Below, one piece after another: positions 44,415 through 52,710 of a DNA stretch of 64,000 bases. A program made the translations under genes and the position numbers. The stretch is from contig NZ_FOFL01000001.1 in NCBI RefSeq assembly GCF_900110945.1, positions 930,001 to 994,000 of the forward strand, written 5' to 3'. Below the pieces are notes generated by a model. That model was not told the DNA's origin and searched no databases. It saw only the letters and a program-made list of their open reading frames with translations. Numbering within the stretch: the stretch's first letter is position 1; every line of letters begins with the position of its first letter. This stretch comes from Devosia sp. YR412. Its GTDB lineage: Bacteria > Pseudomonadota > Alphaproteobacteria > Rhizobiales > Devosiaceae.

Positions 44415-44876
44415 ATGTCGAAGACCGCTGCCCGCCTTGCCGCGCTCGGCATTGTGTTGCCCCCGGCGCCCCAGCCGATCGGCCTGTTCATTCCGGCCGT
44501 TCGCACCGGCAACCTGCTGTTCCTGTCGGGCCTGGCGCCCGCCGTGGCCGGCGAGCCGCCGATTACCGGCAAGGTGGGTGCGGATTTCTCGGCCGAGCAG
44601 GCCCAGGTCCATGCTCGCATGGTCGGGCTGAACCTTTTGGCCGTGATGCTGGCGGAACTGGGTGATCTCGATCGCGTCGCCCGGGTGGTCAAGGTGCTCG
44701 GGCTGGTCAATGCCACGCCCGACTTTACCCGCCATCCCTTCGTCATCGACGGTTGCTCGACGCTGTTTGCCGAAGTGTTCCCGGACCTTGGCCCGCATGC
44801 CCGCACCTCGATGGGCACGGGTTCGCTGCCCAACAATATTCCGGTCGAGATCGAAGCGATCATCGAAATCCTCTAA
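44415..44876 (+). CDS. RidA/YjgF-family protein
   Basis: 153 residues of the YjgF endoribonuclease-like group: LLFLSGLAPAV, a central helix, RVVKVLGLVNATPDF and GTGSLPNNIPVEIEAI at the trimer interface. Relatives hydrolyse reactive enamines/imines or act as aminoacrylate deaminases, as in pyrimidine (Rut) and aromatic amine pathways. Its presence suggests that the pathway of the island makes such an intermediate. It is followed by a terminator. Confidence 0.86.
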   Translation: MSKTAARLAALGIVLPPAPQPIGLFIPAVRTGNLLFLSGLAPAVAGEPPITGKVGADFSAEQAQVHARMVGLNLLAVMLAELGDLDRVARVVKVLGLVNATPDFTRHPFVIDGCSTLFAEVFPDLGPHARTSMGTGSLPNNIPVEIEAIIEIL

Positions 44877-44880
44877 ATCC

Positions 44881-44910
44881 AGAGGCGGCCGTTCCATTGG
44901 CCGCCTCTTC
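44881..44910 (+). terminator. Hairpin terminator after ridA-like gene
   Basis: AGAGGCGGCC/GGCCGCCTCT 10-bp stem with an 8-base loop and a short TTC tail. Confidence 0.7.
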
Positions 44911-44967
44911 GAGCAAAACGTCCGCCTGCGACGCTTCAACCCTCGTAAATCGCTAGCCGGCGCCCTA

Positions 44968-44985
44968 TATCGTCAAAATACGATA
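44968..44985. promoter_or_regulatory. Palindromic operator ahead of the luciferase-like gene
   Basis: TATCGTCAAAATACGATA, perfect 6-bp arms with a 6-base spacer, 14 bases before the chosen start. It differs from the boxes in the neighbouring island. The regulator is not encoded next door. Confidence 0.55.
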
Positions 44986-44999
44986 ATATGGAGCTTGTC

Positions 45000-45977
45000 A
45001 TGGTTGCGCTGTCTATCCTCGATCTCGTGCGGGTCAACGAAGGATCGGGGCCGAAAGACGCGCTGGACAATGCCCGCAGCACTGCCGCGCATGCCGAGCG
45101 CCTGGGCTATACCCGCTACTGGGTCGCCGAACATCACAACATGCCCGGCATTGCCAGCGCCGCCACGTCCATTGCCATCGCGCATATCGCGGCCGGCACC
45201 ACCTCCATCCGCGTTGGCGCCGGTGGCATAATGCTGCCCAACCATGCGCCGATGGTGATCGCCGAACAGTTCGGCACCCTGGCGCAGCTTTATCCCGGCC
45301 GCATCGACCTCGGCCTCGGCCGTGCCCCCGGCACCGACCAGATGACGATGCGGGCGCTGCGCCGCTCGCTGTCCAATTCGGATAATTTCCCGCAGGACGT
45401 GCTGGAGCTGCAGGCCTATTTCGCCGCCGCCGAAGAGGGCCAGCGGCTGCAGGCGGTTCCCGCGGCCGGCACCAATGTGCCGCTGTGGATTCTGGGCTCC
45501 AGCACCTATGGCGCGCAGCTGGCGGCCGAGCTTGGCCTGCCCTATGCCTTTGCCAGCCATTTTGCGCCGGATGCGTTGATGCCGGCGCTCGAGATCTACC
45601 GCAGCCGCTTCAAGCCATCTGAACAGCTGGCCGCGCCGCATGCCATGATCGGCGTCAATATCATTGCCGCCGAGACGGATGCCGAAGCCCGTCGCCTTGC
45701 CACCACGCAGCAGATGTCCTTTGCCAATATTTTCCGCGGCGCGCGTGGCCTCAGCCAGCCGCCGATCGATGACATCGAGACTTATTGGTCACCGGCGGAA
45801 AAGGCCCAGGCGGCGCATATGCTGGCCCATTCGATCTATGGCTCGCCGGAAACCGTCCGCGCCGGCATTGCCGACCTGGTCGCGCGAACCGGTGCCGACG
45901 AGTTGATGGTGGTGTCGGACGTTTTTGATCCCGCCAAGCGCGTGCGCTCGTTCGAGATCATAGCCGAAAGCCTTTAG
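45000..45977 (+). CDS. Luciferase-like flavin monooxygenase (MsnO8-type)
   Basis: 325 residues, bacterial luciferase-like fold: [54 protein letters not shown] and [15 protein letters not shown] are hallmarks of the LLM/MsnO8 group. It uses reduced flavin supplied by another protein; the substrate is unknown. The start at 45000 has GGAG at good spacing, while an ATG 12 bases upstream does not. Separated from the island by a terminator and a different operator, so it is probably independent. Confidence 0.85.
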   Translation: MVALSILDLVRVNEGSGPKDALDNARSTAAHAERLGYTRYWVAEHHNMPGIASAATSIAIAHIAAGTTSIRVGAGGIMLPNHAPMVIAEQFGTLAQLYPGRIDLGLGRAPGTDQMTMRALRRSLSNSDNFPQDVLELQAYFAAAEEGQRLQAVPAAGTNVPLWILGSSTYGAQLAAELGLPYAFASHFAPDALMPALEIYRSRFKPSEQLAAPHAMIGVNIIAAETDAEARRLATTQQMSFANIFRGARGLSQPPIDDIETYWSPAEKAQAAHMLAHSIYGSPETVRAGIADLVARTGADELMVVSDVFDPAKRVRSFEIIAESL

Positions 45978-45981
45978 ACGG

Positions 45982-47832
45982 CTAGCGATCCGGCTCGCTT
46001 TTCAGCATCACGGCACAATCGCTGGGTAGAATCCAGAAGCGGGCCGGATCGATCGCGCCGCGACCACCGCCGTCATAGTCGGGATGCTCGCTCGACCAGG
46101 CGACAGTCCAGTGATGACCGTCGGTGGGCGCCAGCAGCGGTTCGGCCAGCACGCCAATCTGCAGGTCGCGCCCGAGATTGAGCAGCAGCAGGCGATGGCC
46201 GGCTGGATCGGGCGTCAGGTAGCGGATCAGCAGCGCCGCATCGCCAATCACCGCGCCATCGATCCGCCGCTCGCTGCGCTGCGAAAAGGCCGGGTCCAGC
46301 CTTCGCATCGACAACAGGTCGCAATGGAGCTTCAGCATGCCGGCATGGCGCTGGGCCTCGTTCCAGTCGAGCTTGCTGCGGTGGAGGGTCTCGGGATCGG
46401 CCGGATCGGGCAGCGCTGCCTGCATCGCCGGATCGGTGACGCTGAGGAAATTGATCAGCGATTTTCGACGGCCATCGGCAACGGCCTTGGCCTCGTCGCC
46501 CTCGAGGCCAAAGAAGTAGAGGAAGGGGTTGGAGGCGGCGAATTCTTGGCCTTGGAACAGCGCCGGCGTTTGCGGTCCGAGCAGCAGCAGCGCGGTGATG
46601 GCGCGCAATCGCGCCGCGGATGCGAGGGCGCCGAGCCGGAAGCCGCGGGGAGAATTGGCGACCTGGTCGTGGTTCTCCAGGAAATGCACGAAATGCTCGG
46701 CGGGCGTCGCTAGATTATAGGTGCCATAGGGCTTGTCGCGCATGTCCGAGCGCTGGCCTTGATAGAGAAAGCCATATTTCAGCGCCGAGACCAGCTCCTG
46801 CGGCGTGCCGAGATAATCGCGATAATAGAAGTCATTGTGCCCGGTCATGGCGACGCGCGCGGCATGCTGGAAATCATCACTGATCATCGCATCCATGCCG
46901 TGGCCGCCCTTGGCTGGCGGGTCGATCATGCGATGTTCCTGCGGCTGGTTTTCGACCAGCATGTAGAGTTTTCGCGCGCCGGCAGCCGCACGCACCGCGC
47001 GCGTCAGTTCGGTGAGGATATGCTCCTCGCTGACATCGAACATGGCTTGCGCGGCGTCGATGCGCAGGCCGTCGAGATGGAAATCCTCGATCCAGTAGAC
47101 GGCATTGCCGATGATGAAGTCGCGCACCGCTCGCGATCCCTCGCCGTCATAGTTGAAGCCGGCGCCCCATTCGTTCTCATAGCGCGTGGTGAAATAATGT
47201 TCGCTATAGGCGTGGTAGTGATCGCCCATGCCGACATGGTTGTAGACCACGTCGAGGATGACGCCGATGCCGAAGGCATGGGCCCTATCAACGAAGCCTC
47301 GCATCTCCTCCGGCGTGCCATAGGGCGCGTAAGGTGCATAGGGCAAAGTCGTGTCATAGCCCCAGCCAAAGCGCCCCCTGAAAGTGCCGACTGGCATGAT
47401 CTGCAGGATGGTGACGCCGAGATCGCGCAGGTGGGTCAGGCGCTCGGCTGCGGCGGCCCAGGTCCCGGCCTTGGTCAAGGTGCCGATATGCAGTTCGTAG
47501 AGCACCTGGTCGCTGCTCTCGACGCCGGGCCAATTCTGGTCGGTCCAGGCGAAGTCGGAATTGACCACCATGGATGGTCCGTCATTGCCGTCCGGCTGCC
47601 AGGCCGAGGCGAGGTCCGGCAGGCGCTTACCACCATCCAGCGTGAACCAGTAGCGCGAGCCGGGCCCGACATCTGGCACCGACGCGCTGAAATATCCATG
47701 GCCGTCCGCGTTCAGTGCAAAGCTGCCTTTGCCTTCCACCTCGACGGTAGCGGCCTCCTTGCCCAGCGCCCAGAGCGAGAACTGCGTGTTCCCGCCCTGA
47801 ACCCGGGCGCCAAAGCGTGTTGCGCTGGACAT
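45982..47832 (-). CDS. treZ: Malto-oligosyltrehalose trehalohydrolase, TreZ
   Basis: 616 residues. An N-terminal beta domain (about 1-95) is followed by a GH13 barrel: YELHIGTLTKAGTW, VGTFRGRFGWGYD, GVILDVVYNHVG, DGLRIDAAQAM with the nucleophile Asp, LYMLVENQ with the acid Glu and LENHDQVANSPRG. TreZ releases trehalose from maltooligosyl trehalose made by TreY. No treY is seen in the window. Last gene of glgX-DUF2934-treZ. The chosen start removes 15 residues without homology. Confidence 0.9.
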   Translation of the reverse strand: MSSATRFGARVQGGNTQFSLWALGKEAATVEVEGKGSFALNADGHGYFSASVPDVGPGSRYWFTLDGGKRLPDLASAWQPDGNDGPSMVVNSDFAWTDQNWPGVESSDQVLYELHIGTLTKAGTWAAAAERLTHLRDLGVTILQIMPVGTFRGRFGWGYDTTLPYAPYAPYGTPEEMRGFVDRAHAFGIGVILDVVYNHVGMGDHYHAYSEHYFTTRYENEWGAGFNYDGEGSRAVRDFIIGNAVYWIEDFHLDGLRIDAAQAMFDVSEEHILTELTRAVRAAAGARKLYMLVENQPQEHRMIDPPAKGGHGMDAMISDDFQHAARVAMTGHNDFYYRDYLGTPQELVSALKYGFLYQGQRSDMRDKPYGTYNLATPAEHFVHFLENHDQVANSPRGFRLGALASAARLRAITALLLLGPQTPALFQGQEFAASNPFLYFFGLEGDEAKAVADGRRKSLINFLSVTDPAMQAALPDPADPETLHRSKLDWNEAQRHAGMLKLHCDLLSMRRLDPAFSQRSERRIDGAVIGDAALLIRYLTPDPAGHRLLLLNLGRDLQIGVLAEPLLAPTDGHHWTVAWSSEHPDYDGGGRGAIDPARFWILPSDCAVMLKSEPDR

Positions 47833-47854
47833 GGATCGGCTGGTGAGCCCTGGT

Positions 47855-48052
47855 CTATTTGACCGGGCTGGGTGCAATCACCGAGAGCGGCAGTTCCGAG
47901 GCCGGATCGTCGGGCGGCGAACCCGCAGCCTCGTCCGACAACAGCTTCACCGCTGCATGCCAATAGTCCTCGTCACGGCCCTCGGGCGCGCCATCACGCT
48001 CCCAGAGTTCATAGGCGATGACGCGGATTTTTTCGTGGTCCAGCTCGGCCAT
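47855..48052 (-). CDS. DUF2934 small protein
   Basis: 65 residues: KIRVIAYELWERDGAPEGRDEDYWHAA is the DUF2934 hallmark, followed by a Pro-rich tail. Such proteins often lie beside glycogen and trehalose genes, and their role is unknown. GAGGAG precedes the start. It sits between glgX and treZ with gaps of 14 and 22 bases. Confidence 0.85.
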   Translation of the reverse strand: MAELDHEKIRVIAYELWERDGAPEGRDEDYWHAAVKLLSDEAAGSPPDDPASELPLSVIAPSPVK

Positions 48053-48066
48053 GGTGATCTCCTCGA

Positions 48067-50151
48067 TCAATGCAGCAGAATGAGTGAGCGCGGGGCCATC
48101 TTGATGGCCTCGCCGCCTTGCACAGAACGTGCGCCGTCATCGGGGGTTGCAGTGTCGATGGCGGCCGTCCACGGGGTATCTTCGCTGCGCTTGGGCACTT
48201 TGAAATCCACCTCGCCGTCATGGGGGTTGAACAGCACCACCAGCTCCCACCAGATGCCGTCCTGGCCCTTGAGATCGTCGCGCGACAGGCGGATGCCCAG
48301 CGTCGTGGCGCCGGCGTCAAGCCAATGGGCCGCCTGCTGCTCGCCACCGCCCGGATTGTACCAGGTGACGCTCATCTGATCGCGCCAGTTGTCGCGATGG
48401 ATCAGCGGCTGCTGGTTGCGAATGGCCACCAGCTTGCGGACGAAATCGGTCAGCGCCTTGGCATTGTCGTTGAAATCCCAGTTGATCCAGGAAATCTCGC
48501 TGTCCTGCGCATAGCCATTGTTATTGCCGCCCTGGGTGCGGCTGAATTCGTCGCCTGCCAGCAGCATCGGCGTGCCGTGACTGAGGAACAAAGTGGCCAA
48601 AAAGTTACGCTTCTGCCGTTCGCGCACCGCGACGATGCCTTCGTCGTCGGTCTCGCCTTCGGCGCCATAGTTGAAGCTGCGATTGTCGTTGTGGCCGTCG
48701 TTATTGTCCTCGCCATTCGCATCATTGTGCTTCTCGTTGTAGGAGACCACATCGTGCAGGGTGAAGCCGTCGTGGGCGGTGAGGAAATTGACGCCGGCCC
48801 AGGGGCGGCGTCCGCGCAGGTCGTAGACATCGCCCGAGCCGGTGAAGCGCGCGGCAAAATCGCCCGTCGTGTGATCGGTGTCCTTCCAGTAGTCGCGAAC
48901 TGTATCGCGATACTTGTCGTTCCACTCGGCCCAGCCGGGTGGGAAGCCGCCGACCTGGTAGCCGCCGGGACCGATATCCCAGGGCTCGCCGATCAGCTTG
49001 ACCTTCGCCAGCGTAGGATCCTGCCCAACCGCGTCGAAGAAGCCCCCGCGCTGGTCGAAACCCTCGGGCTCACGGCCCAAAATCGTGCCCAGATCAAAGC
49101 GGAAGCCATCGACATGCATGTCTTCCGACCAGTAGCGCAGGCTGTCGGTGATCATCTGCATGACGCGCGGATGGCTGGTATTGACCGTGTTCCCGGTGCC
49201 GGTGTCATTGATGTAATAGCGCGGATCACCGGGCATGGTGCGATAGTAGGAGAAGTTGTCGATGCCCTTCCACGAGAGCGTCGGCCCCATCTCATTGCCT
49301 TCGGCAGTGTGGTTGTAGACCACGTCCATGATGACTTCGATATTGGCGTCATGGAAGGCCCGGATGGTGTTGCGCAACCCGTTGATGCCATTGGGGCCGT
49401 AGTAGCGGCTGGCCGGGGCGAAAAAGCCGAGCGTGTTGTAGCCCCAATAGTTGCGCAGGCCCTTCTGCAGCAGGAAGTCGTCATCGGGGAAGGCGTGGAT
49501 CGGCAGCAGTTCCACCGAGGTCACGCCGGTGGATTTGATGTAGTCGATCACTTCGCGCTGGGCGAGGCCCTCGAAGGTGCCGCGCAGCTCTTCCGGCACG
49601 GCTGGGTGCAACTGGGTGAAACCCTTGACGTGGGTCTCGTAGAAAATGGTCTTGGCCCAATCGACATTGGGCTTGCGGTCATTGGACCAGTTATAGCCGT
49701 GCGGATCGATGACCCGCGCCTTGGGCGTCACCGAGGCGCTGTCCGCGTCGTTGAACGACAGGTCCTTGTCTTCGGCATCGCCATTGTAGCCAAAATGCGC
49801 TGGCGACCACTGCACATCACCCACCAGCTCGCGGGCATAGGGGTCGATCAGCAGCTTGTTGGCATTGAAGCGATGGCCATGCGCCGGCTCATAGGGACCA
49901 TGGACGCGGTAGCCGTAGAGCGTGCCGGGACCGACGCCTGGAAGGTAGCCGTGCCAGATCTCATTGGTATATTCGGGCAGCGTGATGCGCTCGACCTCGG
50001 CGCCCCTGGCCTCGTCGAACAGGCAGAGTTCGACCCGGCTCGCATAGGCCGAAAACAATGCAAAATTGGTCCCCTCGCCATCCCAGTTCGCGCCAAGCTT
50101 GGTGTAATCGCCAGGCAGGATCTGGCGGGACGACGAAGGCGTATGGGACAT
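48067..50151 (-). CDS. glgX: Glycogen debranching enzyme, GlgX/TreX (isoamylase type)
   Basis: 694 residues: an N-terminal CBM48-like domain (GTNFALFSAYASRVELCLFD), then GH13 motifs VIMDVVYNHTAEG, VDGFRFDLGTILGRE (nucleophile Asp), KLIGEPWDIGPGG (acid Glu) and FLTAHDGFTLHD, and a C-terminal beta domain. It cleaves alpha-1,6 branches, giving linear maltodextrins for TreY/TreZ. GGAG precedes the ATG at 50151. First gene of the operon. Confidence 0.92.
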   Translation of the reverse strand: MSHTPSSSRQILPGDYTKLGANWDGEGTNFALFSAYASRVELCLFDEARGAEVERITLPEYTNEIWHGYLPGVGPGTLYGYRVHGPYEPAHGHRFNANKLLIDPYARELVGDVQWSPAHFGYNGDAEDKDLSFNDADSASVTPKARVIDPHGYNWSNDRKPNVDWAKTIFYETHVKGFTQLHPAVPEELRGTFEGLAQREVIDYIKSTGVTSVELLPIHAFPDDDFLLQKGLRNYWGYNTLGFFAPASRYYGPNGINGLRNTIRAFHDANIEVIMDVVYNHTAEGNEMGPTLSWKGIDNFSYYRTMPGDPRYYINDTGTGNTVNTSHPRVMQMITDSLRYWSEDMHVDGFRFDLGTILGREPEGFDQRGGFFDAVGQDPTLAKVKLIGEPWDIGPGGYQVGGFPPGWAEWNDKYRDTVRDYWKDTDHTTGDFAARFTGSGDVYDLRGRRPWAGVNFLTAHDGFTLHDVVSYNEKHNDANGEDNNDGHNDNRSFNYGAEGETDDEGIVAVRERQKRNFLATLFLSHGTPMLLAGDEFSRTQGGNNNGYAQDSEISWINWDFNDNAKALTDFVRKLVAIRNQQPLIHRDNWRDQMSVTWYNPGGGEQQAAHWLDAGATTLGIRLSRDDLKGQDGIWWELVVLFNPHDGEVDFKVPKRSEDTPWTAAIDTATPDDGARSVQGGEAIKMAPRSLILLH

Positions 50152-50235
50152 GGCATGCTCCAGTGGATTGGCCAGCCTCAACGGCGGGTGACGCACTAGG
50201 TTGCCGAAGGATTTTGCAGACCCCGCATGCAGGCA

Positions 50236-50970
50236 CTAGGCAGGTGCGAATTCCGCCAGGGCGCCGGCATAGGGCTTGGCGACCGGCGGCGCATAAGTGC
50301 CGCGTTTGCTGGTCGAAAGCCCCAGCGCCACCAGCGCTTCGGCCTGCTTGACCGCTGCGCCGACGCCATCGATCACCGGCATGCCGAATTCATGGCTCAG
50401 GGTGCGCGCCAGGTCGGCCATGCCGGCGCAACCGAGCACGATGGCCTCGGCATTGTCCTCGGCGATGGCGCGGACGATCTCGTTGCGCAGCTTGTCGCGA
50501 GCATTGGAATTGGGATCTTCCAGCGACAGCACGGCGATATTGGCGGCGCGGATTTTTGCCCGGCCGGCCATGCCATAGCGATGCGCCAGCTCTTCAATCG
50601 GCACGCGCGAGCGCTCCATGGTGGTGACCACGGTAAAGCGCTTGGCGATGAAGCCGGCCGTGGCGAGCGCCGCCTCGCAGATGCCGATGACCGGAATGCG
50701 CGCCATGGCGCGGGCGGCGTCGAGGCCGGTGTCGTCGAAACAGGCGATCACCGCGGCATCGGCGCCCTCGCGCTCGGCTTTGCCGATCTCCTTGAGCAGG
50801 CCTGGCAGGGCAAAGGCTTCGTCATAATAGCCTTCGATCGAGACCGGCCCCATGCTGGAGGTCACCGGCATGATCTCGGTACCTGCCGCCGCCACCAGCC
50901 GTGCCGCATGGGCGATGGTGGCGGTCATGCTGGCGGTGGTGTTGGGATTGATGACGGCAATGCGGGTCAT
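50236..50970 (-). CDS. Aspartate/glutamate/hydantoin racemase family protein
   Basis: 244 residues: IAVINPNTTASMT at the N-terminus, AVIACFDDTGLDAAR with the first catalytic Cys and AIVLGCAGMADLA with the second. These marks match hydantoin racemase and allantoin racemase more than amino-acid racemases. It overlaps the upstream permease gene by four bases and is last in the ABC operon, so its substrate is probably imported by that transporter. Confidence 0.86.
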   Translation of the reverse strand: MTRIAVINPNTTASMTATIAHAARLVAAAGTEIMPVTSSMGPVSIEGYYDEAFALPGLLKEIGKAEREGADAAVIACFDDTGLDAARAMARIPVIGICEAALATAGFIAKRFTVVTTMERSRVPIEELAHRYGMAGRAKIRAANIAVLSLEDPNSNARDKLRNEIVRAIAEDNAEAIVLGCAGMADLARTLSHEFGMPVIDGVGAAVKQAEALVALGLSTSKRGTYAPPVAKPYAGALAEFAPA

Positions 50971-51785
50971 GCGCGAGCCCGCTTGCGGCCGATGAAGAGG
51001 ATGATGCCGAGCGTTGCGAGGATGACGAGGAAGGAGAACAGCGTCGTCACTGTGCCCAGCGCATAGAGCACCGGCGTCGTGACATTGGTGGTCATGCCGT
51101 AGATTTCGAGCGGCAGGGTGTTGGAGCTGCCCGAGGTCATCAGCGTGCGGGCGAATTCGTCATAGCTGAGCGAAAAGCCAAACAGGCCGACGCCGATCAG
51201 GCTGGGCGCGATCATCGGCAGGACGACATGGTAGAAGGTCTGCCACGAGCTGGCGCCGAGGTCGCGTGCGGCTTCCTCATAGCTCGGCGAAAAGCGGTTG
51301 AAGACGGCGAACATGATCAGCACGCCAAACGGCAGCGTCCAGGTCAAGTGGGCGCCATAGCCGGAACTGAACCAGTTGGGCCGCCAGCCCAATTGCTGGA
51401 ACAGCACGCCGATGCCGAGCGAGACGATGATCGAGGGCACGACGAGGCTCGCCACAGTCAGGTAGAACAGCGGGCTGGCGCCGACAAACTTTCGGCGGAA
51501 GGCAAGGCCCGCCAGCAGCGAGACCAGCACCGTGGCCGACATGACCAGCAGGCCGAGCATGAAGGAACGGCCGAAGCTGGCGCCGAAATTGCCCACGGCC
51601 TGGGTTTCGAACAGGTTCTGGAACCAGCGGAAGGAGACGCCATTGAGCGGGAAGGTCAGCCCGCCCTGCGGTCCCTGGAAGCTCAGGATGAACACCGCCG
51701 AGAGCGGGCCATAAAGAAACAGCACGAACAGCACGAAGAAGGCGGCGAGGACGTAGAAGCCGGTCGTGCGCTTTTCGCTACCCAT
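50967..51785 (-). CDS. Spermidine/putrescine-type ABC permease (PotC-like)
   Basis: 272 residues, six membrane helices: FVLFVLFLYGPLSAVFILSF first, contact loop SPSYEEAARDLGASSWQTFYHVVLP, and LIGVGLFGFSLSYDEFARTL. The start at 51785 lies one base after the PotB-like stop. It forms the membrane channel with the PotB-like permease. Confidence 0.87.
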   Translation of the reverse strand: MGSEKRTTGFYVLAAFFVLFVLFLYGPLSAVFILSFQGPQGGLTFPLNGVSFRWFQNLFETQAVGNFGASFGRSFMLGLLVMSATVLVSLLAGLAFRRKFVGASPLFYLTVASLVVPSIIVSLGIGVLFQQLGWRPNWFSSGYGAHLTWTLPFGVLIMFAVFNRFSPSYEEAARDLGASSWQTFYHVVLPMIAPSLIGVGLFGFSLSYDEFARTLMTSGSSNTLPLEIYGMTTNVTTPVLYALGTVTTLFSFLVILATLGIILFIGRKRARA

Positions 51786-51786
51786 C

Positions 51787-52644
51787 TTAGAGCTCCTTGC
51801 GAATATCGACGATGCGCAGGATGCCCGCGACCATGAACAGCACCAGCACCAGCAGCACGATGGCATTGGCCGCAGCCGCCGGATATTGCAGCAGGCTCAT
51901 CTGGTTGCGCATCATCAGCGCCACCGAGGCGGACTGGCCGCCGCTCATCACCTGCACGGTGGAGAAATCGGCCATCACCAGCGTCACGACGAAGATCGAG
52001 CCGATGGCGATCCCCGGCTTGGCCAGCGGCAGGATGACGTTCCAGATAATCTGCCAGTCTTTTGCGCCGGCATCGCGCGCCGCTTCGACCAGGGATTTGT
52101 CGATGCGCATCATGGTGTTGAAGATCGGCGTTACCATGAACAGCGTGTAGAGATGCACCATGGCGAGGACGACCGCGAAGTCGGAATAGAGCAGCCATTC
52201 CACCGGCTGGTCGACAATATCGGCCCCGACTAGTCCCGAATTGATTAGCCCGTTGCGGCCGAGCACCGGGATCCAGGAGATCATGCGGATGATGTTGGAG
52301 GTCAGGAAGGGCACGGTGCAGACGAGGAAGAGGATCATCTGCGTCGTCGCGCTGCGCACATGGAAGGCCAGGAAATAGGCGACCCAGAAGCCGACGAAGG
52401 CGGTGATGGCCCAGACCAGGGCTGCGAATTTCAGCGTATTGCCATAGGTGCGCCAAGTGACCCACGAGGTCAGCGTCTCGGCATAATTGAAGGTGAAAAA
52501 GCCCGGATACATGCCGGCAAAGTCATAGTCCCAGAAACTGACGACTAGCAGCAGCAGGATGGGCACGGCGAGGAAAAAGCCCAGGATGACGAGCAGCGGC
52601 GTGGCCTGGATATAGGGCGTGGCGCGCGCGAGTAGGTTGTTCAT
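51787..52644 (-). CDS. Spermidine/putrescine-type ABC permease (PotB-like)
   Basis: 285 residues with about six membrane helices: PLLVILGFFLAVPILLLLVVSFW, a periplasmic loop, VCTVPFLTSNIIRMISWIPVLGRNGLIN, and the contact loop KSLVEAARDAGAKDWQIIWNVILP. GGGGA precedes the start. A 66-base gap with a strong hairpin separates it from the binding-protein gene. Confidence 0.87.
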   Translation of the reverse strand: MNNLLARATPYIQATPLLVILGFFLAVPILLLLVVSFWDYDFAGMYPGFFTFNYAETLTSWVTWRTYGNTLKFAALVWAITAFVGFWVAYFLAFHVRSATTQMILFLVCTVPFLTSNIIRMISWIPVLGRNGLINSGLVGADIVDQPVEWLLYSDFAVVLAMVHLYTLFMVTPIFNTMMRIDKSLVEAARDAGAKDWQIIWNVILPLAKPGIAIGSIFVVTLVMADFSTVQVMSGGQSASVALMMRNQMSLLQYPAAAANAIVLLVLVLFMVAGILRIVDIRKEL

Positions 52645-52677
52645 TGGATTCCCCGACATCATGGCCCGGCAGGCGGT

Positions 52678-52703
52678 GGGTGCGGCGCCGCAGCGCCGTA
52701 CCC
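52678..52703 (-). other. Intercistronic stem-loop after the binding-protein gene
   Basis: GGGTGCGGCG pairs with CGCCGTACCC (10 bp, one G-U) around a 6-base loop, directly after the binding-protein stop. Such a hairpin would stabilise that mRNA relative to the permease genes. Confidence 0.5.
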
Positions 52704-52710
52704 GGAGTCA

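Noticed and set aside
48118..50199. A 693-codon open frame opposite glgX
   Set aside because: The minus strand holds full GH13 motifs; the plus-strand translation has no family signature.
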